A DNA stretch of 64,000 bases from Comamonas sp. KCTC 72670 (GTDB taxonomy: Bacteria > Myxococcota > Myxococcia > Myxococcales > Myxococcaceae). A program made the translations under genes and the position numbers. The DNA is taken from assembly GCA_014656495.1 (NCBI GenBank), contig BNCN01000012.1, forward strand, positions 114,233 through 178,232. The letters are read 5' to 3'. Below the pieces are notes generated by a model that had not been told where the DNA came from, ran no database searches, and was given only the letters and a program-made list of their open reading frames with translations. Of the stretch, positions 16,021 to 25,280 are shown one piece after another (position 1 is the stretch's first letter; each line of letters opens with the position of its first letter).

Positions 16021-16953
16021 CTACTTCACCAGCAGCGCCGCGCCAATCAGACCGCTGTCGTCGCCCAGCTCCGCGTCGGCGATGAGCAACCCCTCGCGCG
16101 ACGTCATGGAGGACCACTGGCGCACGCCCTCCTCCACCTGGCGCCGCAGGCCCGGGCAGTGCGACAGCACACCGCCGCCCAGCACCAGCCGCGCCGGGTT
16201 GAGCATCGTCACCATGTTGGCCACGGACAGCGCCAGGAAGCGCGCCGCGCGCTCATAGACCTCCACCGCCGCCGCGTCCCCCGCCTCCGCCGCCTTCTCC
16301 AGCGTCACCGGGGTGATGCGCGACGGGTCGCCGCCCGTCAGCCGCTGCACCTCCGGCGCGTTCCCACTGGCGAGCAGCTCGCGCGTCTGCGCGATGAGGT
16401 TGTGGCCGCCGACGTAGGCCTCCAGGCAGCCCAGCTCGCCGCAGCCGCAGCGGCGTCCGCCCGGAACCACCTTGATGTGGCCCAGCTCGCCCGCCACGCC
16501 GCCGCCACCATCCACCAGGTGTCCACCCGCGATGATGGCGCTGCCCACGCCCGAGCCCACGAACACCACCAGCATGTCCTGGGCCCCGCGACCGGCGCCG
16601 GCGTGCAGCTCGCCCCACGCCGCCGCAGCCAGGTCGTTCACCACGCGCACCGGCTGGCCCAGCCGGTCCGTGAGCAGCGCGCCCAGCGGCACGTTGCGCC
16701 AGCCCAGGTTGGGGGCGACCGACAGCACGCCTGAGTCCTTGTGAATCTGCCCGGCGGCGGCGACCCCGCACGCGCCCAGCGGCACGCCCGCGGACTTCAC
16801 GGCGTCCGAGACCGCCTGGGCGATGGTCTCCACGACGCCCGCGGGGCTGCGTTCGACCAGCGCCACCTTCGAGGCGGCAATCAGATTCCCCCCCGCGTCC
16901 ACGACGGCGGCGCGGGCGAAGGTGCCTCCCAGGTCGATTCCAAGCGTTGGCAT
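16021..16953 (-). CDS. ROK-family sugar kinase, probably glucokinase
   Basis: A 310-residue ROK kinase. The phosphate-binding loop is LGIDLGGTFARAAVVD, the catalytic base is D107 in VNDLAAAAWGE, and the zinc site is H159 (GELGHIKV) plus C169, C171 and C176 (CGCGELGCLE). These features are those of bacterial ROK glucokinases, which make glucose-6-phosphate with ATP; some use polyphosphate or N-acetyl sugars. No N-terminal helix-turn-helix is present, so it is not a NagC-type repressor. It lies 13 bases downstream of the FMN reductase gene and close to phosphomannomutase, consistent with a carbohydrate-activation unit. Confidence 0.9.
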   Translation of the reverse strand: MPTLGIDLGGTFARAAVVDAGGNLIAASKVALVERSPAGVVETIAQAVSDAVKSAGVPLGACGVAAAGQIHKDSGVLSVAPNLGWRNVPLGALLTDRLGQPVRVVNDLAAAAWGELHAGAGRGAQDMLVVFVGSGVGSAIIAGGHLVDGGGGVAGELGHIKVVPGGRRCGCGELGCLEAYVGGHNLIAQTRELLASGNAPEVQRLTGGDPSRITPVTLEKAAEAGDAAAVEVYERAARFLALSVANMVTMLNPARLVLGGGVLSHCPGLRRQVEEGVRQWSSMTSREGLLIADAELGDDSGLIGAALLVK

Positions 16954-16966
16954 GGTGCGTCCTCTC

Positions 16967-17518
16967 TCAGGCCTTCAGCTTGGAAACCAACGCGGCGGCC
17001 AGGGCTTCTACTTCCTTCTGGCGCGCCTCGTCCTTGAGCTTCCCGTCCGGGGTGAAGGCATCCGACACCCGGGCCATGTGCACCTGCGAGGGCAGCACGT
17101 ACGCGCCCACGGAGGACATCACCTGCCGCAGGTGCGGCTGCATGCGCGCGGTGCCGAAGACGCCGGGCGTGGCGCCCATCATCGCCACCCACTTCTCCTT
17201 GAAGAGCCCCCCGGGCGGGCGAGACACCCAGTCGATGGCGTTCTTCAGGCCACCGGGGATGGAGGCGTTGTACTCCGGGCTGGCGATGAGCAGGCCCTGG
17301 GCCTTGCCCAGCCGCTCGCGCAGCGCCTCCACCGAAGCAGGCAGGGCCTTGGCCTCCACGTCGCCGTCGTAGATGGGCAAATCCAACGTCTTCAGGTCCA
17401 CCACGTCCACGTCCGCCCCGAGCGAGCGGGCGTGGGCGGCGGCGATGTCCAGGAGCTTCCGGTTGAAGCTCCCGGTCCGGAGGCTGCCACTGATGGCGAG
17501 AATGCGCGGCGTCGTCAT
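16967..17518 (-). CDS. NAD(P)H-dependent FMN reductase (flavodoxin-like)
   Basis: A 183-residue flavoprotein. The N-terminal RILAISGSLRTGSFNRKLL phosphate-binding loop for FMN and the central SPEYNASIPGGLKNAIDW segment are diagnostic of the NADPH-dependent FMN reductase family (SsuE/ChrR/azoreductase-like). These cytoplasmic enzymes reduce quinones, chromate, azo dyes or free FMN. The start is one base from the stop of the phosphomannomutase gene, so the two are almost certainly cotranscribed. The physiological substrate cannot be read from sequence. Confidence 0.92.
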   Translation of the reverse strand: MTTPRILAISGSLRTGSFNRKLLDIAAAHARSLGADVDVVDLKTLDLPIYDGDVEAKALPASVEALRERLGKAQGLLIASPEYNASIPGGLKNAIDWVSRPPGGLFKEKWVAMMGATPGVFGTARMQPHLRQVMSSVGAYVLPSQVHMARVSDAFTPDGKLKDEARQKEVEALAAALVSKLKA

Positions 17519-17519
17519 G

Positions 17520-18890
17520 TCAGCCCCCGACCTCGACCTTCACCTTCTCCACCGTACCCTCGATGAGGGCCTGGATCTCCTTGAGGCGCTCGGGCGTGTT
17601 CGCCTCGAAACGAAGCACCAGGATGGGCTGCGTGTTGGAGGCGCGGATGAGGCCCCAGCCGTCCGGGAAGGTCACGCGCACGCCGTCCACGTCGATGATG
17701 TCGTGGCCCGCGTCGCGCAGCGTCTCGGTGGCGCGCTTCACCATCTCGAACTTCTTCTCCTCCTTCGTGTCGAAGCGCAACTCCGGGCTCGCGTACGTCT
17801 TCGGCACGTCGGACAGGAGCTCCGACATGGTCGCCTTCTCGTGCGTCAGGATTTCGAGCAGGCGCGCGGTGGAGTAGATGGCGTCGTCGAAGCCGAAGTA
17901 GCGGTTCTTGAAGAAGATGTGGCCGCTCATCTCGCCGGCCAGCTCCGCCTGCGTCTCCTTCATCTTCGACTTGATGAGCGAGTGGCCGGCCTTCCACATG
18001 ACGGGCTTGCCGCCGCGCTTCGCGATGTCGTCGTACAGCGTGTAGCTGCACTTCACCTCGCCGACGATGGCCGCGCCCGGGCTCTCCTTCAGCACGTAGC
18101 GGCTGAAGAGGACCATCAGCTGGTCGCCCCAGAGGATGTTGCCCTGGTCGTCGATGACGCCGATGCGGTCGCTGTCACCGTCGTACGCGATGCCCACCTC
18201 GGCCTTCTCGCGCTTCACCGCCGCGATGAGGTCCTGCAGGTTCTCCACCACCGTCGGGTCCGGGTGATGGTTGGGGAACGTCGCGTCCATCTCGCAGAAC
18301 AGGGGCACCACGTCGAAGCCCATGCTCTCGAACAGCGGCACCGCGATGGCGCCGCCCGTGCCGTTGCCGGCGTCGATGACGATGCGCATCCCCTTGCGGC
18401 CCACCTTCACCGTCTGACGGACGAAGTGGTTGTACGGGGTGATGATGTCGTAGGGCGTCACCGTGCCCGGCTTCGAGCCCACCTCGAAGTCCTTCGCCTC
18501 GATGAGCTTGCGCAGGGCCTGGATTTCGTGGCTGTGGAAGGTCGTCTTCCCCGCGCCAATCTTGAAGCCGTTGTACTCCGGCGGGTTGTGGCTGCCGGTA
18601 ATCATCGCCAGGCCATCCACCGGCAGGGTGTTGGCGGCGAAGTACGTCAGCGGCGTCGGCACCACGCCCACGTCGAACACGTTGAGGCCGGTGGACGTGA
18701 GGCCCGCGCAGAGCGAGTCCCGGAAGCGGGTGGAGGACTCGCGGCAGTCGCGGCCCACCGCGATGGAGCGCCCGCCCTGACGACGGATGATGGTGCCCAG
18801 GCCCTTGCCCAGCAGCTCCACCACCTCGGTGGTGAGGTCCTTATCGACGAGGCCTCGGATATCGTATTCGCGGAAGATGTGCGCGTTCAT
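17520..18890 (-). CDS. manB: Phosphomannomutase/phosphoglucomutase (AlgC/ManB type)
   Basis: A 456-residue alpha-D-phosphohexomutase, the usual length for AlgC-like enzymes. The phosphoserine is S100 in ITGSHNPPEYNGFK, the Mg2+ loop is YDGDSDRIGVID, the sugar-specificity loop contains the GEMSGH sequence, and the phosphate-binding C-terminus reads RASNTQPILVLRFEA. The enzyme interconverts Man-6-P with Man-1-P and Glc-6-P with Glc-1-P, feeding GDP-mannose and UDP-glucose for polysaccharides. Mannose-1-phosphate guanylyltransferase on the same strand about 2.4 kb away provides the next step. ATG 18890 (MNAHIFREYDIRG) is the natural family start. Confidence 0.95.
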   Translation of the reverse strand: MNAHIFREYDIRGLVDKDLTTEVVELLGKGLGTIIRRQGGRSIAVGRDCRESSTRFRDSLCAGLTSTGLNVFDVGVVPTPLTYFAANTLPVDGLAMITGSHNPPEYNGFKIGAGKTTFHSHEIQALRKLIEAKDFEVGSKPGTVTPYDIITPYNHFVRQTVKVGRKGMRIVIDAGNGTGGAIAVPLFESMGFDVVPLFCEMDATFPNHHPDPTVVENLQDLIAAVKREKAEVGIAYDGDSDRIGVIDDQGNILWGDQLMVLFSRYVLKESPGAAIVGEVKCSYTLYDDIAKRGGKPVMWKAGHSLIKSKMKETQAELAGEMSGHIFFKNRYFGFDDAIYSTARLLEILTHEKATMSELLSDVPKTYASPELRFDTKEEKKFEMVKRATETLRDAGHDIIDVDGVRVTFPDGWGLIRASNTQPILVLRFEANTPERLKEIQALIEGTVEKVKVEVGG

Positions 18891-19031
18891 GAAGGTGTCC
18901 CCGCCCCCGTGACCGCGGAGGGCATGGCAGAGGGCGGCGGACTCTACACGAGCGCGGGCCAGGGGGGCACCCGGCCAGAGGCTGCCCCTGGCCCGTTGGA
19001 GGGCCAAGGGGACAGGAAGGACCCGCCCTCG

Positions 19032-21089
19032 CTACGGGAGCGGGGACGAGACGGCCCGAGGGACCTCGTGCAGCACGGGGGGCATGGAGGGGACCAGCCC
19101 CTGCGCCCGCTGGCGAAGCTCCTGGTAGTGCCGCAGCCAGGAGACGTTGAGCGGGTCCAGCGCCAGGGCGTTGGCATACCGCGACAGGGCCGCCCGCAGG
19201 GCCCGCTGCGCCTCCAGCGCGTGCCCCTGGGTGAAGAGCGCCCGGGCCCGCGCCTCCGAGCCGGGCCGCGCCGACAGGAACGCGTGACGCAGCGGCTCCA
19301 CCTCCTCGTCCGGGAGCCCCGCCTCCACGCAGCGCGACAGGCCGGAGAGGTTGCCCCGCACGGCGTCGAAGCCGGCGCGGCTGAGCGGCTCGCCCAGGGT
19401 GCGGCGCGCGGACTCCACCCGGCCCCGCAGGGACTCCAGGGCCCGGCGTTGCGCGGACGGCAGCGGGCGGGCGCGGAAGCCCTCCAGGCGGCGCAGGGCG
19501 GCGCTGGCGCGGCGGCGAATCTCCTCGAAGTCGGCGTCCGGGCGCGCGCCCAGCAGCGCGTACGGGTCCTGCGCGGCCTCGGCGGCCCGTGACAGCAGCC
19601 GCGCCAGCTCCCCGTCCGGCCGCGGCTCCGGCCGCGTGCCCGCTTCCAGCATCCACGCCATCCAGGGGCGCAGCGCCGGGCCGGGCTCGGCGAAGTGGAG
19701 GAAGGCCCCCGCGGCCACGCCCCACGTCCGCGCCTCGTCGCCCGTGACATGGCGGACGACGTCGCCCTCGCACGTCAGGGTGCGGCCGCGGAAGGCCAGC
19801 TCCACCTCCAGCCTCGCGGCGAGCGGCGGCAGCGCGCCGTCCCAGGCCGCGAAGAAGCCATCCACCGCCACGTCACTGGCCGACACGGACACCCATTCAC
19901 CGTCCAGCCGCAGCCGGACGTCGAGCCCCACGGGCGCCGCGACGCGGGGCGCGGGCGCCTCCAGCACCGGCTCCGCGTGGGCCGCCGCCCGCAGCGCCAG
20001 GTGCAGCGGCGTGGCGCCGTCCTCCGGAATCGCCTGGCCGAAGATGGTGACGTTGCCTTGCGGCACCCGCATCTCCGGCAGCAGCAGGATGGGCATCTCC
20101 GGCACGGGCGCGTCCTCGTCCAGCACGATGTCGATGTCCACCAGCAGCTCCACGTCGTCGACCAGCGCCGCCGCGCGCTCGGCCGCCCGGGCCCGCGGGT
20201 CCATGCACTGCACGAGCGCCTCGCGGAACGCGCGGGCATCCGCGAAGCGCTCCCCCGGACGCGACGCCAGCGCCCGCAGCAGCACCGCGGACAGCGCCGG
20301 AGGCACGCAGGGGTTGAGCACGTGCGGCTCCGGCGGGGCCAGCTCGCCCGCGCGGCCAATGCCGAAGGGCAGCCGCCCCGTGAGCAGCAGGTAGCCCACC
20401 ACGCCCAACGCGTACACGTCCGCGCGGCCGTCCACGGGCTCGCCGGACCACTGCTCGGGCGCGATGAAGGCCGGAGAGCCCACCACCATGCCGCGGGCGC
20501 GCGCCTGGGGCGACAGGCTGGAGCTGAGAATCGCGCTGGCGCCGAAGTCGAGCACCTTCACCCGCCGCTCACCGTTCGCGTCGCGGGTGAGGACCAGGTT
20601 GTCGGCGGACAAATCGCAGTGCAGCAGCCCGCGCGCGTGCGCGGCCTCCACCGCCTCCAGCGCCTGCCCCAGCAGCTCCACCGCCTCCACGGGCGACAGC
20701 GGCATGGGGAGACGGGAGAAGGACTCGCCGTCCGCGTACTCCATCAACAGGCACGGCAGGCCGCCTGGCCCCGGGCGCGCATCCAGCACGCGGGCCACAT
20801 ACGGGTGCACCAGGTCGCGCAACGCGTGCGCCTCCGCGTAGAAGCGGCGCTGAATCTCCGGCTGCGCGGCCAGGTGCGGGTGCAGGACCTTCACCGCGAA
20901 GCGGTGGCCCGTGGGCGTGTACTCGGCCAGGTACACCGTGCCCAGCGCCCCGGCGCCCAGCCAGCGCCGCAGGACGAGCGGCCCGTGCCGCTGCCCCTCC
21001 AGGCAACTGGCGGACACCGCCACGTCGGTGGAGCGGGCCGGGCACACCGCGCCGGCCGGATGGTTCACGTCACACTGAGCGCACGCCAT
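19032..21089 (-). CDS. Ser/Thr protein kinase with PilZ-like, J-like and helical C-terminal regions
   Basis: A 685-residue cytoplasmic protein. Residues 1-30 are a Cys lead (C3, C6, C16, C29), perhaps a zinc site. The kinase domain spans about 38-300: glycine loop LGAGALG, K67 in AVKVL, catalytic loop H157-C158-D159-LSADN164, and D181-FG. The Arg of the usual HRD is a Cys, so this is a non-RD kinase, but all catalytic residues remain. After an acidic linker, a PilZ-like beta region (about 390-475) includes VSASDVAVDGFFA. DPYALLGARPDADFEEIRRRASAAL resembles a J-domain start, and TPR-like helices end the protein. It lies between the manB and manC-type genes, which suggests control of sugar or polysaccharide metabolism (inference). 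Confidence 0.88.
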   Translation of the reverse strand: MACAQCDVNHPAGAVCPARSTDVAVSASCLEGQRHGPLVLRRWLGAGALGTVYLAEYTPTGHRFAVKVLHPHLAAQPEIQRRFYAEAHALRDLVHPYVARVLDARPGPGGLPCLLMEYADGESFSRLPMPLSPVEAVELLGQALEAVEAAHARGLLHCDLSADNLVLTRDANGERRVKVLDFGASAILSSSLSPQARARGMVVGSPAFIAPEQWSGEPVDGRADVYALGVVGYLLLTGRLPFGIGRAGELAPPEPHVLNPCVPPALSAVLLRALASRPGERFADARAFREALVQCMDPRARAAERAAALVDDVELLVDIDIVLDEDAPVPEMPILLLPEMRVPQGNVTIFGQAIPEDGATPLHLALRAAAHAEPVLEAPAPRVAAPVGLDVRLRLDGEWVSVSASDVAVDGFFAAWDGALPPLAARLEVELAFRGRTLTCEGDVVRHVTGDEARTWGVAAGAFLHFAEPGPALRPWMAWMLEAGTRPEPRPDGELARLLSRAAEAAQDPYALLGARPDADFEEIRRRASAALRRLEGFRARPLPSAQRRALESLRGRVESARRTLGEPLSRAGFDAVRGNLSGLSRCVEAGLPDEEVEPLRHAFLSARPGSEARARALFTQGHALEAQRALRAALSRYANALALDPLNVSWLRHYQELRQRAQGLVPSMPPVLHEVPRAVSSPLP

Positions 21090-21289
21090 ACCCCACCACC
21101 CTCTGGCGCCCCGGAGCGGGGCAGGCGGTGGGGCCCTTGCAACCGGCGTGCAGAGGACCCTTGTGCACTTCCAGACAGAGCAAGCCCCCAGGTGGCCGAG
21201 GTCCTCGGTGAATCAGGGGCCAGCGCCCCGTCATTCTTTCAGGGTCGCGCCCGGGCGTTTTTCCAGCGCACCCGGGCGCACCTGGGCGC

Positions 21290-22354
21290 CTACAGGTACT
21301 TCGTCAGCTTGCGGGCCTTGAGCGCCTCGACGACCTTGCGGACGTCCTGGCTCTTGTCCTTGGGCACCACGAGCACCGCGTCGCCGGAGTCCACCACCAC
21401 CATGTCGGTGAGGCCCACCACGGACAGCGGCCGCTTGTCGGCCAGCACCACGCAGTTGTGGCAGTCCACCACCACCGCCTGCGCGCCGGACACCACGTTG
21501 CCGTGGGCGTCCGCGGGGCGGACCTCCGGGATGGCCGCGAACGAGCCCACGTCCGACCAGCCGAAGTCCCCGGGCAGCACCGCGATGTTGGCCGCCTTCT
21601 CCATCACGCCATAGTCGATGGAGATGGAGGGCAGCTTGGGGAACACCTTCTTCAGCACGCCGCCGAAGGTCCGCTTCCCCGCGGCCTTGCGCAGGGTGTC
21701 CAGGCCCTTCTGCATCTCCGGCATGTGCTTCGCGAACGCCTCCAGGATGACGTCCACGCGGAAGACGAAGATGCCGCCGTTCCACAGGTAGTCACCGGAC
21801 TTCACGTAGCCGCGGGCCGTGTCCAGGTCCGGCTTCTCCTTGAAGGCCCGCACCTTGCGGCCGCCGCCCTCCAGCGCCGCGCCCACCTGGATGTAGCCGT
21901 AGCCCGTCTCCGGGCGCGACGGCTTGATGCCCAGCGTGACGATGTGCCCCGACTCCGCCAGGTCCGCCGCGTCCGCCAGCGTGCGCTTGAAGCCCGCGAC
22001 GTCCGCGACGTGGTGGTCCGAAGGCAGCACCACCATGACGCCCTTCGGGTCCCTGGCGGCCACCTGCACCGCCGCCAGGGCGATGGCGGGCGCGGTGTTG
22101 CGGGCCACCGGCTCCACCAGCAGGTTCGCCTTGGGCAGGCCCTTCACCAGCTTCGCCGCGGCCTTCGCGTGCAGCGGGCCACAGACGATGAAGGTGTCCT
22201 TCACGGAAGCGAGCCCCTTGAGGCGCGCGGACGTGTCGGTGATGAGCGGCTGCTTGGAGGCCAGCGGGAGGAACTGCTTGGGCCGGGCCTGACGCGACAG
22301 CGGCCAGAAGCGGGTGCCGGAACCACCGGCCATGATGACGGGGTAGAGGGCCAT
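21290..22354 (-). CDS. manC: Mannose-1-phosphate guanylyltransferase
   Basis: A 354-residue nucleotidyltransferase. The signature YPVIMAGGSGTRFWPLSR followed by PKQFL is the GTP/Man-1-P pyrophosphorylase motif, with LVEPVARNTAPAIALAA, LPSDHHV, GYGYIQVG, FKEKPD and WNGGIFVFR typical of the GMP family. It makes GDP-mannose. The length matches the monofunctional type; the C-terminal phosphomannose-isomerase half of bifunctional ManC is absent. An AGGAG lies upstream of ATG 22354. It is divergent from the SGNH/MBOAT pair, which probably modifies a polysaccharide made from such sugars. Confidence 0.95.
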   Translation of the reverse strand: MALYPVIMAGGSGTRFWPLSRQARPKQFLPLASKQPLITDTSARLKGLASVKDTFIVCGPLHAKAAAKLVKGLPKANLLVEPVARNTAPAIALAAVQVAARDPKGVMVVLPSDHHVADVAGFKRTLADAADLAESGHIVTLGIKPSRPETGYGYIQVGAALEGGGRKVRAFKEKPDLDTARGYVKSGDYLWNGGIFVFRVDVILEAFAKHMPEMQKGLDTLRKAAGKRTFGGVLKKVFPKLPSISIDYGVMEKAANIAVLPGDFGWSDVGSFAAIPEVRPADAHGNVVSGAQAVVVDCHNCVVLADKRPLSVVGLTDMVVVDSGDAVLVVPKDKSQDVRKVVEALKARKLTKYL

Positions 22355-22537
22355 TTCGGGTGTTGCACTCCTGAAGGCCCCGGACCGAACCGGCGGCCAT
22401 ATCCATATGGCGGCGCACCATACCGTTTCGGCCTGGGCGGGAAAGGGGGACTCGCCCGCCCGCCCTCCAGACGCGGGGCCACGAAGGGCGGTGAGAGTTT
22501 TGACCCGCCACCAAAAAGCCAGTCTCATGCCGCGCTG

Positions 22538-25279
22538 TTGGACTTCCTCAAGGCCAGATCCACCGGGCTGACGCTCATCCTCACCGTCGCGCTGGCGTTG
22601 GGGCTCTCGCTGGCACCGGTTCCAGACGCCTTCCGGCCGCTCCCGAGTCTCCAAAGAGGCCCGCTGCACGAGAAGCTGGTGGCGCTCGTCCTGCCGACGT
22701 CGATGTCGGGAGGCCGCGCCACCCGTCCGCCCGGCGAGGTGATGACGGCCGGCGCCGGCGCCGCCCAGCGCCCCCCGGAAGAGACGGAGGAGGTGGAGCA
22801 GGAGACGGACGCCGGCTCGCTGGTGGCCGAGCCCCTGCCCGCCATCCCCACCACGCCGGGCATCGGCCTGGAAGAGCTGAGCGCCCCCACCCTGGCCCGC
22901 GCGCGGGAGCTGGAAGCGCTGCGTGAGCGCATGGGCGCCCAGCACGTGGACGTCGAGCTGAACTGCCGCAAGGAGGACCCGGACGGCGAATGCCTGGAGG
23001 ATGGCCTGGCCCCCTTCACCCGGGCGCTGTCCGAGCTGCGCACGGACGCCCGGCGCACGCCGGTGCGCGTGGTGCACCTGGGGGACTCGCTGGTCGCGTC
23101 CGACCACATCACCGACCTGGTCCGGGACCGCCTCCAGGAGCGCTTCGGCGCCGGCGGCAAGGGCTTCCTGTTCATCACCCGCCCCGCCAGCGCGGGCCGC
23201 TGGACGCGCTCCGGACGGGGCACGGATGGCTGGGAAATCGAGCGGCTGGTGGACTCCAAGTGGCCGAAGGACCGCGTGGGCTGGACGGGCGTGGCCTTCA
23301 GCACGGACAAGGGCTCGCAGAGCACGCGCTACGACGTGGAGGGCTCGCGCGTGGCGGAGCTCTTCTTCCTGGCCCAGCCCTCCAGCGGCTCGGTGCAGTT
23401 CTCCGTGGACGGCAAGCCGCTGCAGCGCATCCAGACGCGGGGCTTCTCCAAGAACAAGTCGGAGGCGGCCTTCGCCCGCGTGACGCTGCCGCAGGGCGCG
23501 AAGACGCTGACGCTCACCACCGCGGGCAAGGTGGAGCTGCACGGCATGACGCTGGAGTCCGGCACGCCGGGCGTCGTCTACGACACGGTGGGCCTGCTGG
23601 GCGGCATGGCGGAGGTGTACCTGCGCGCCCAGCCCGCCGCGTTCCGCGCGCAACTGCGTCAGCGCAAGCCGTCGCTGGTGGTGATGATGGTGGGCGGCAA
23701 CGAGGCCTTCTTCTACTCCAGGGACCGCATCACGCTGGAGACGGTGCGCGAGCAGATTCGCGAGCTGATGTCCCGCGTGCGCGCCAACGTGCCGTCCGCC
23801 GCGTGCCTGCTCTTGGCCCCCATCGACGCGGGCGTGCGCACCATGAGCGGCGAGGTGGTGGCGCGGCGGGGCACCCAGGAGATTGGCGCCATCTACCGCG
23901 AGGAGGCCCGCGCGGCCGGGTGCGCCTTCTGGGACGCCTACGCCGCCATGGGGGGCGAGGGCTCCGCGGCGCGCTGGTTCGAGGAGGGGCTGATGCTGGA
24001 CGACCTCGTCCACCCGCGCGCCCGGGGCTCCGACCTGCTGGGCCACCTCTTCGACATGTCCCTCCAGCGCGCCTTCGCCAGGAGCCGCGCGCCCCTGCTG
24101 GCCGTGGCGGACCCCACGGGCCTGCAGGACGCGGACACCGCGCTGGCCCGGACGTTCGACAAGCTGCGGCGCCGCGAGTCCGGCGAGGCCCTGCGCGTGG
24201 GCTTCACGCAGCTGGGCGGCTCGCACACGGCCTCGCACTACTTCACGGACGCGGTGCGCGGCGTGCTGGCCAAGCGCTTCGGTGACGCGGGACGGGGCTT
24301 CATCGCCGCGGGCAAGGCGTCCTCCCGCCTGGAGCCCTCGGGCGTGACGCGCGCGCTGGAAGGTGAATGGAACATCGAGGACGCGAAGTCCTCGCCGCCC
24401 GGCGGCCCCTGGGGCCTCACGGGCATCCGCGCCGTGGGGAGCCCGGGCGCGAAGCTGCGCATCCAGTTCTGCAAGGACTGCCCGGACGCGAAGGAGCCCG
24501 CCGGCCGGTTGGACCTGTACGCGCTGGACGTGCCGGACACGCGCGCTCCGGACATCACCGTGGACGGAGAGGCCATGCCCGCCGAGGCACCGCCGCCGGA
24601 GCCGCTCACCGCGCCCACCGTGCGCATCCGCTCCTTCCCCGTCACCGGGCCCTCGCACACCGTGGAGGTCACCGCGCCGCAGGACGGCCACGTCACGGTG
24701 CTGGGGGCCTCGCTGGAGTACGACACGCCGGGCATCGTGTACGACGCGCTGGGCCTGCCCGGCGCCACGTCCTTCACCCTGCGGGACATGGACGCCGCGG
24801 CGGTGGACGCGCAGCTCGCGTCCCGTCGGCCCGACCTGCTCGTGTTCTGGTACGGCACCAACGAGGCGAGCCACCCGGCGCTGGACACCCCCGCGCTGCG
24901 CCGGGACTACACCGCCCTCTTGAAGCGGCTGCGCCAGGCCACCAACGCGGAGTGCCTGGTGATGGGCCCCACGGACCGGCTGGCGCAGGACGCCAACGGC
25001 CAGTGGAGCGAGGCGCCCTCGCTGGCGTCGGTGCTGAACACGCTGCCGCAGGTGGCGAAGGACGCGGGCTGCGCGTACTGGTCGCCGCGCGCGGCCATGG
25101 GCGGAGAGCGCTCCATGCTGCGCTGGCAGCGCATGCAGCCGGCGCTGGGCCACGCGGACGGGGTCCACCTGACGCCGGAAGGCTACGCGCGGCTGGCGGG
25201 CGCGTTCGCCCGGGAGCTGCTCACCGCGTACGAGGCCCACAAGAAGGCGGGCCCCACCTCGCGCGTGGAGGACAACTGA
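22538..25279 (+). CDS. Membrane-anchored protein with two SGNH-hydrolase domains
   Basis: About 913 residues. An N-terminal membrane helix (TGLTLILTVALALGLSL) is followed by a linker and two related SGNH/GDSL-type domains. Copy 1 has GDS (S184), GGNE (N388) and D489-LV-H492. Copy 2 has GGS (S562, the Asp replaced by Gly), GTNE (N775) and D874-GV-H877. Both keep Ser, Asn, Asp and His. Such periplasmic domains transfer or remove O-acetyl groups in systems resembling AlgX/AlgJ or PatB. The next gene, one base away, is an AlgI-like MBOAT, so the pair should O-acylate an envelope polysaccharide. The start is uncertain: TTG 22538 is the last good candidate before the helix and no Shine-Dalgarno is obvious. 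Confidence 0.82.
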   Translation: MDFLKARSTGLTLILTVALALGLSLAPVPDAFRPLPSLQRGPLHEKLVALVLPTSMSGGRATRPPGEVMTAGAGAAQRPPEETEEVEQETDAGSLVAEPLPAIPTTPGIGLEELSAPTLARARELEALRERMGAQHVDVELNCRKEDPDGECLEDGLAPFTRALSELRTDARRTPVRVVHLGDSLVASDHITDLVRDRLQERFGAGGKGFLFITRPASAGRWTRSGRGTDGWEIERLVDSKWPKDRVGWTGVAFSTDKGSQSTRYDVEGSRVAELFFLAQPSSGSVQFSVDGKPLQRIQTRGFSKNKSEAAFARVTLPQGAKTLTLTTAGKVELHGMTLESGTPGVVYDTVGLLGGMAEVYLRAQPAAFRAQLRQRKPSLVVMMVGGNEAFFYSRDRITLETVREQIRELMSRVRANVPSAACLLLAPIDAGVRTMSGEVVARRGTQEIGAIYREEARAAGCAFWDAYAAMGGEGSAARWFEEGLMLDDLVHPRARGSDLLGHLFDMSLQRAFARSRAPLLAVADPTGLQDADTALARTFDKLRRRESGEALRVGFTQLGGSHTASHYFTDAVRGVLAKRFGDAGRGFIAAGKASSRLEPSGVTRALEGEWNIEDAKSSPPGGPWGLTGIRAVGSPGAKLRIQFCKDCPDAKEPAGRLDLYALDVPDTRAPDITVDGEAMPAEAPPPEPLTAPTVRIRSFPVTGPSHTVEVTAPQDGHVTVLGASLEYDTPGIVYDALGLPGATSFTLRDMDAAAVDAQLASRRPDLLVFWYGTNEASHPALDTPALRRDYTALLKRLRQATNAECLVMGPTDRLAQDANGQWSEAPSLASVLNTLPQVAKDAGCAYWSPRAAMGGERSMLRWQRMQPALGHADGVHLTPEGYARLAGAFARELLTAYEAHKKAGPTSRVEDN

Positions 25280-25280
25280 C

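Noticed and set aside
22527-22537. ATG at 22527 as start of the SGNH gene
   Set aside because: It is out of frame with the SGNH coding frame and reaches a stop after about 13 codons.
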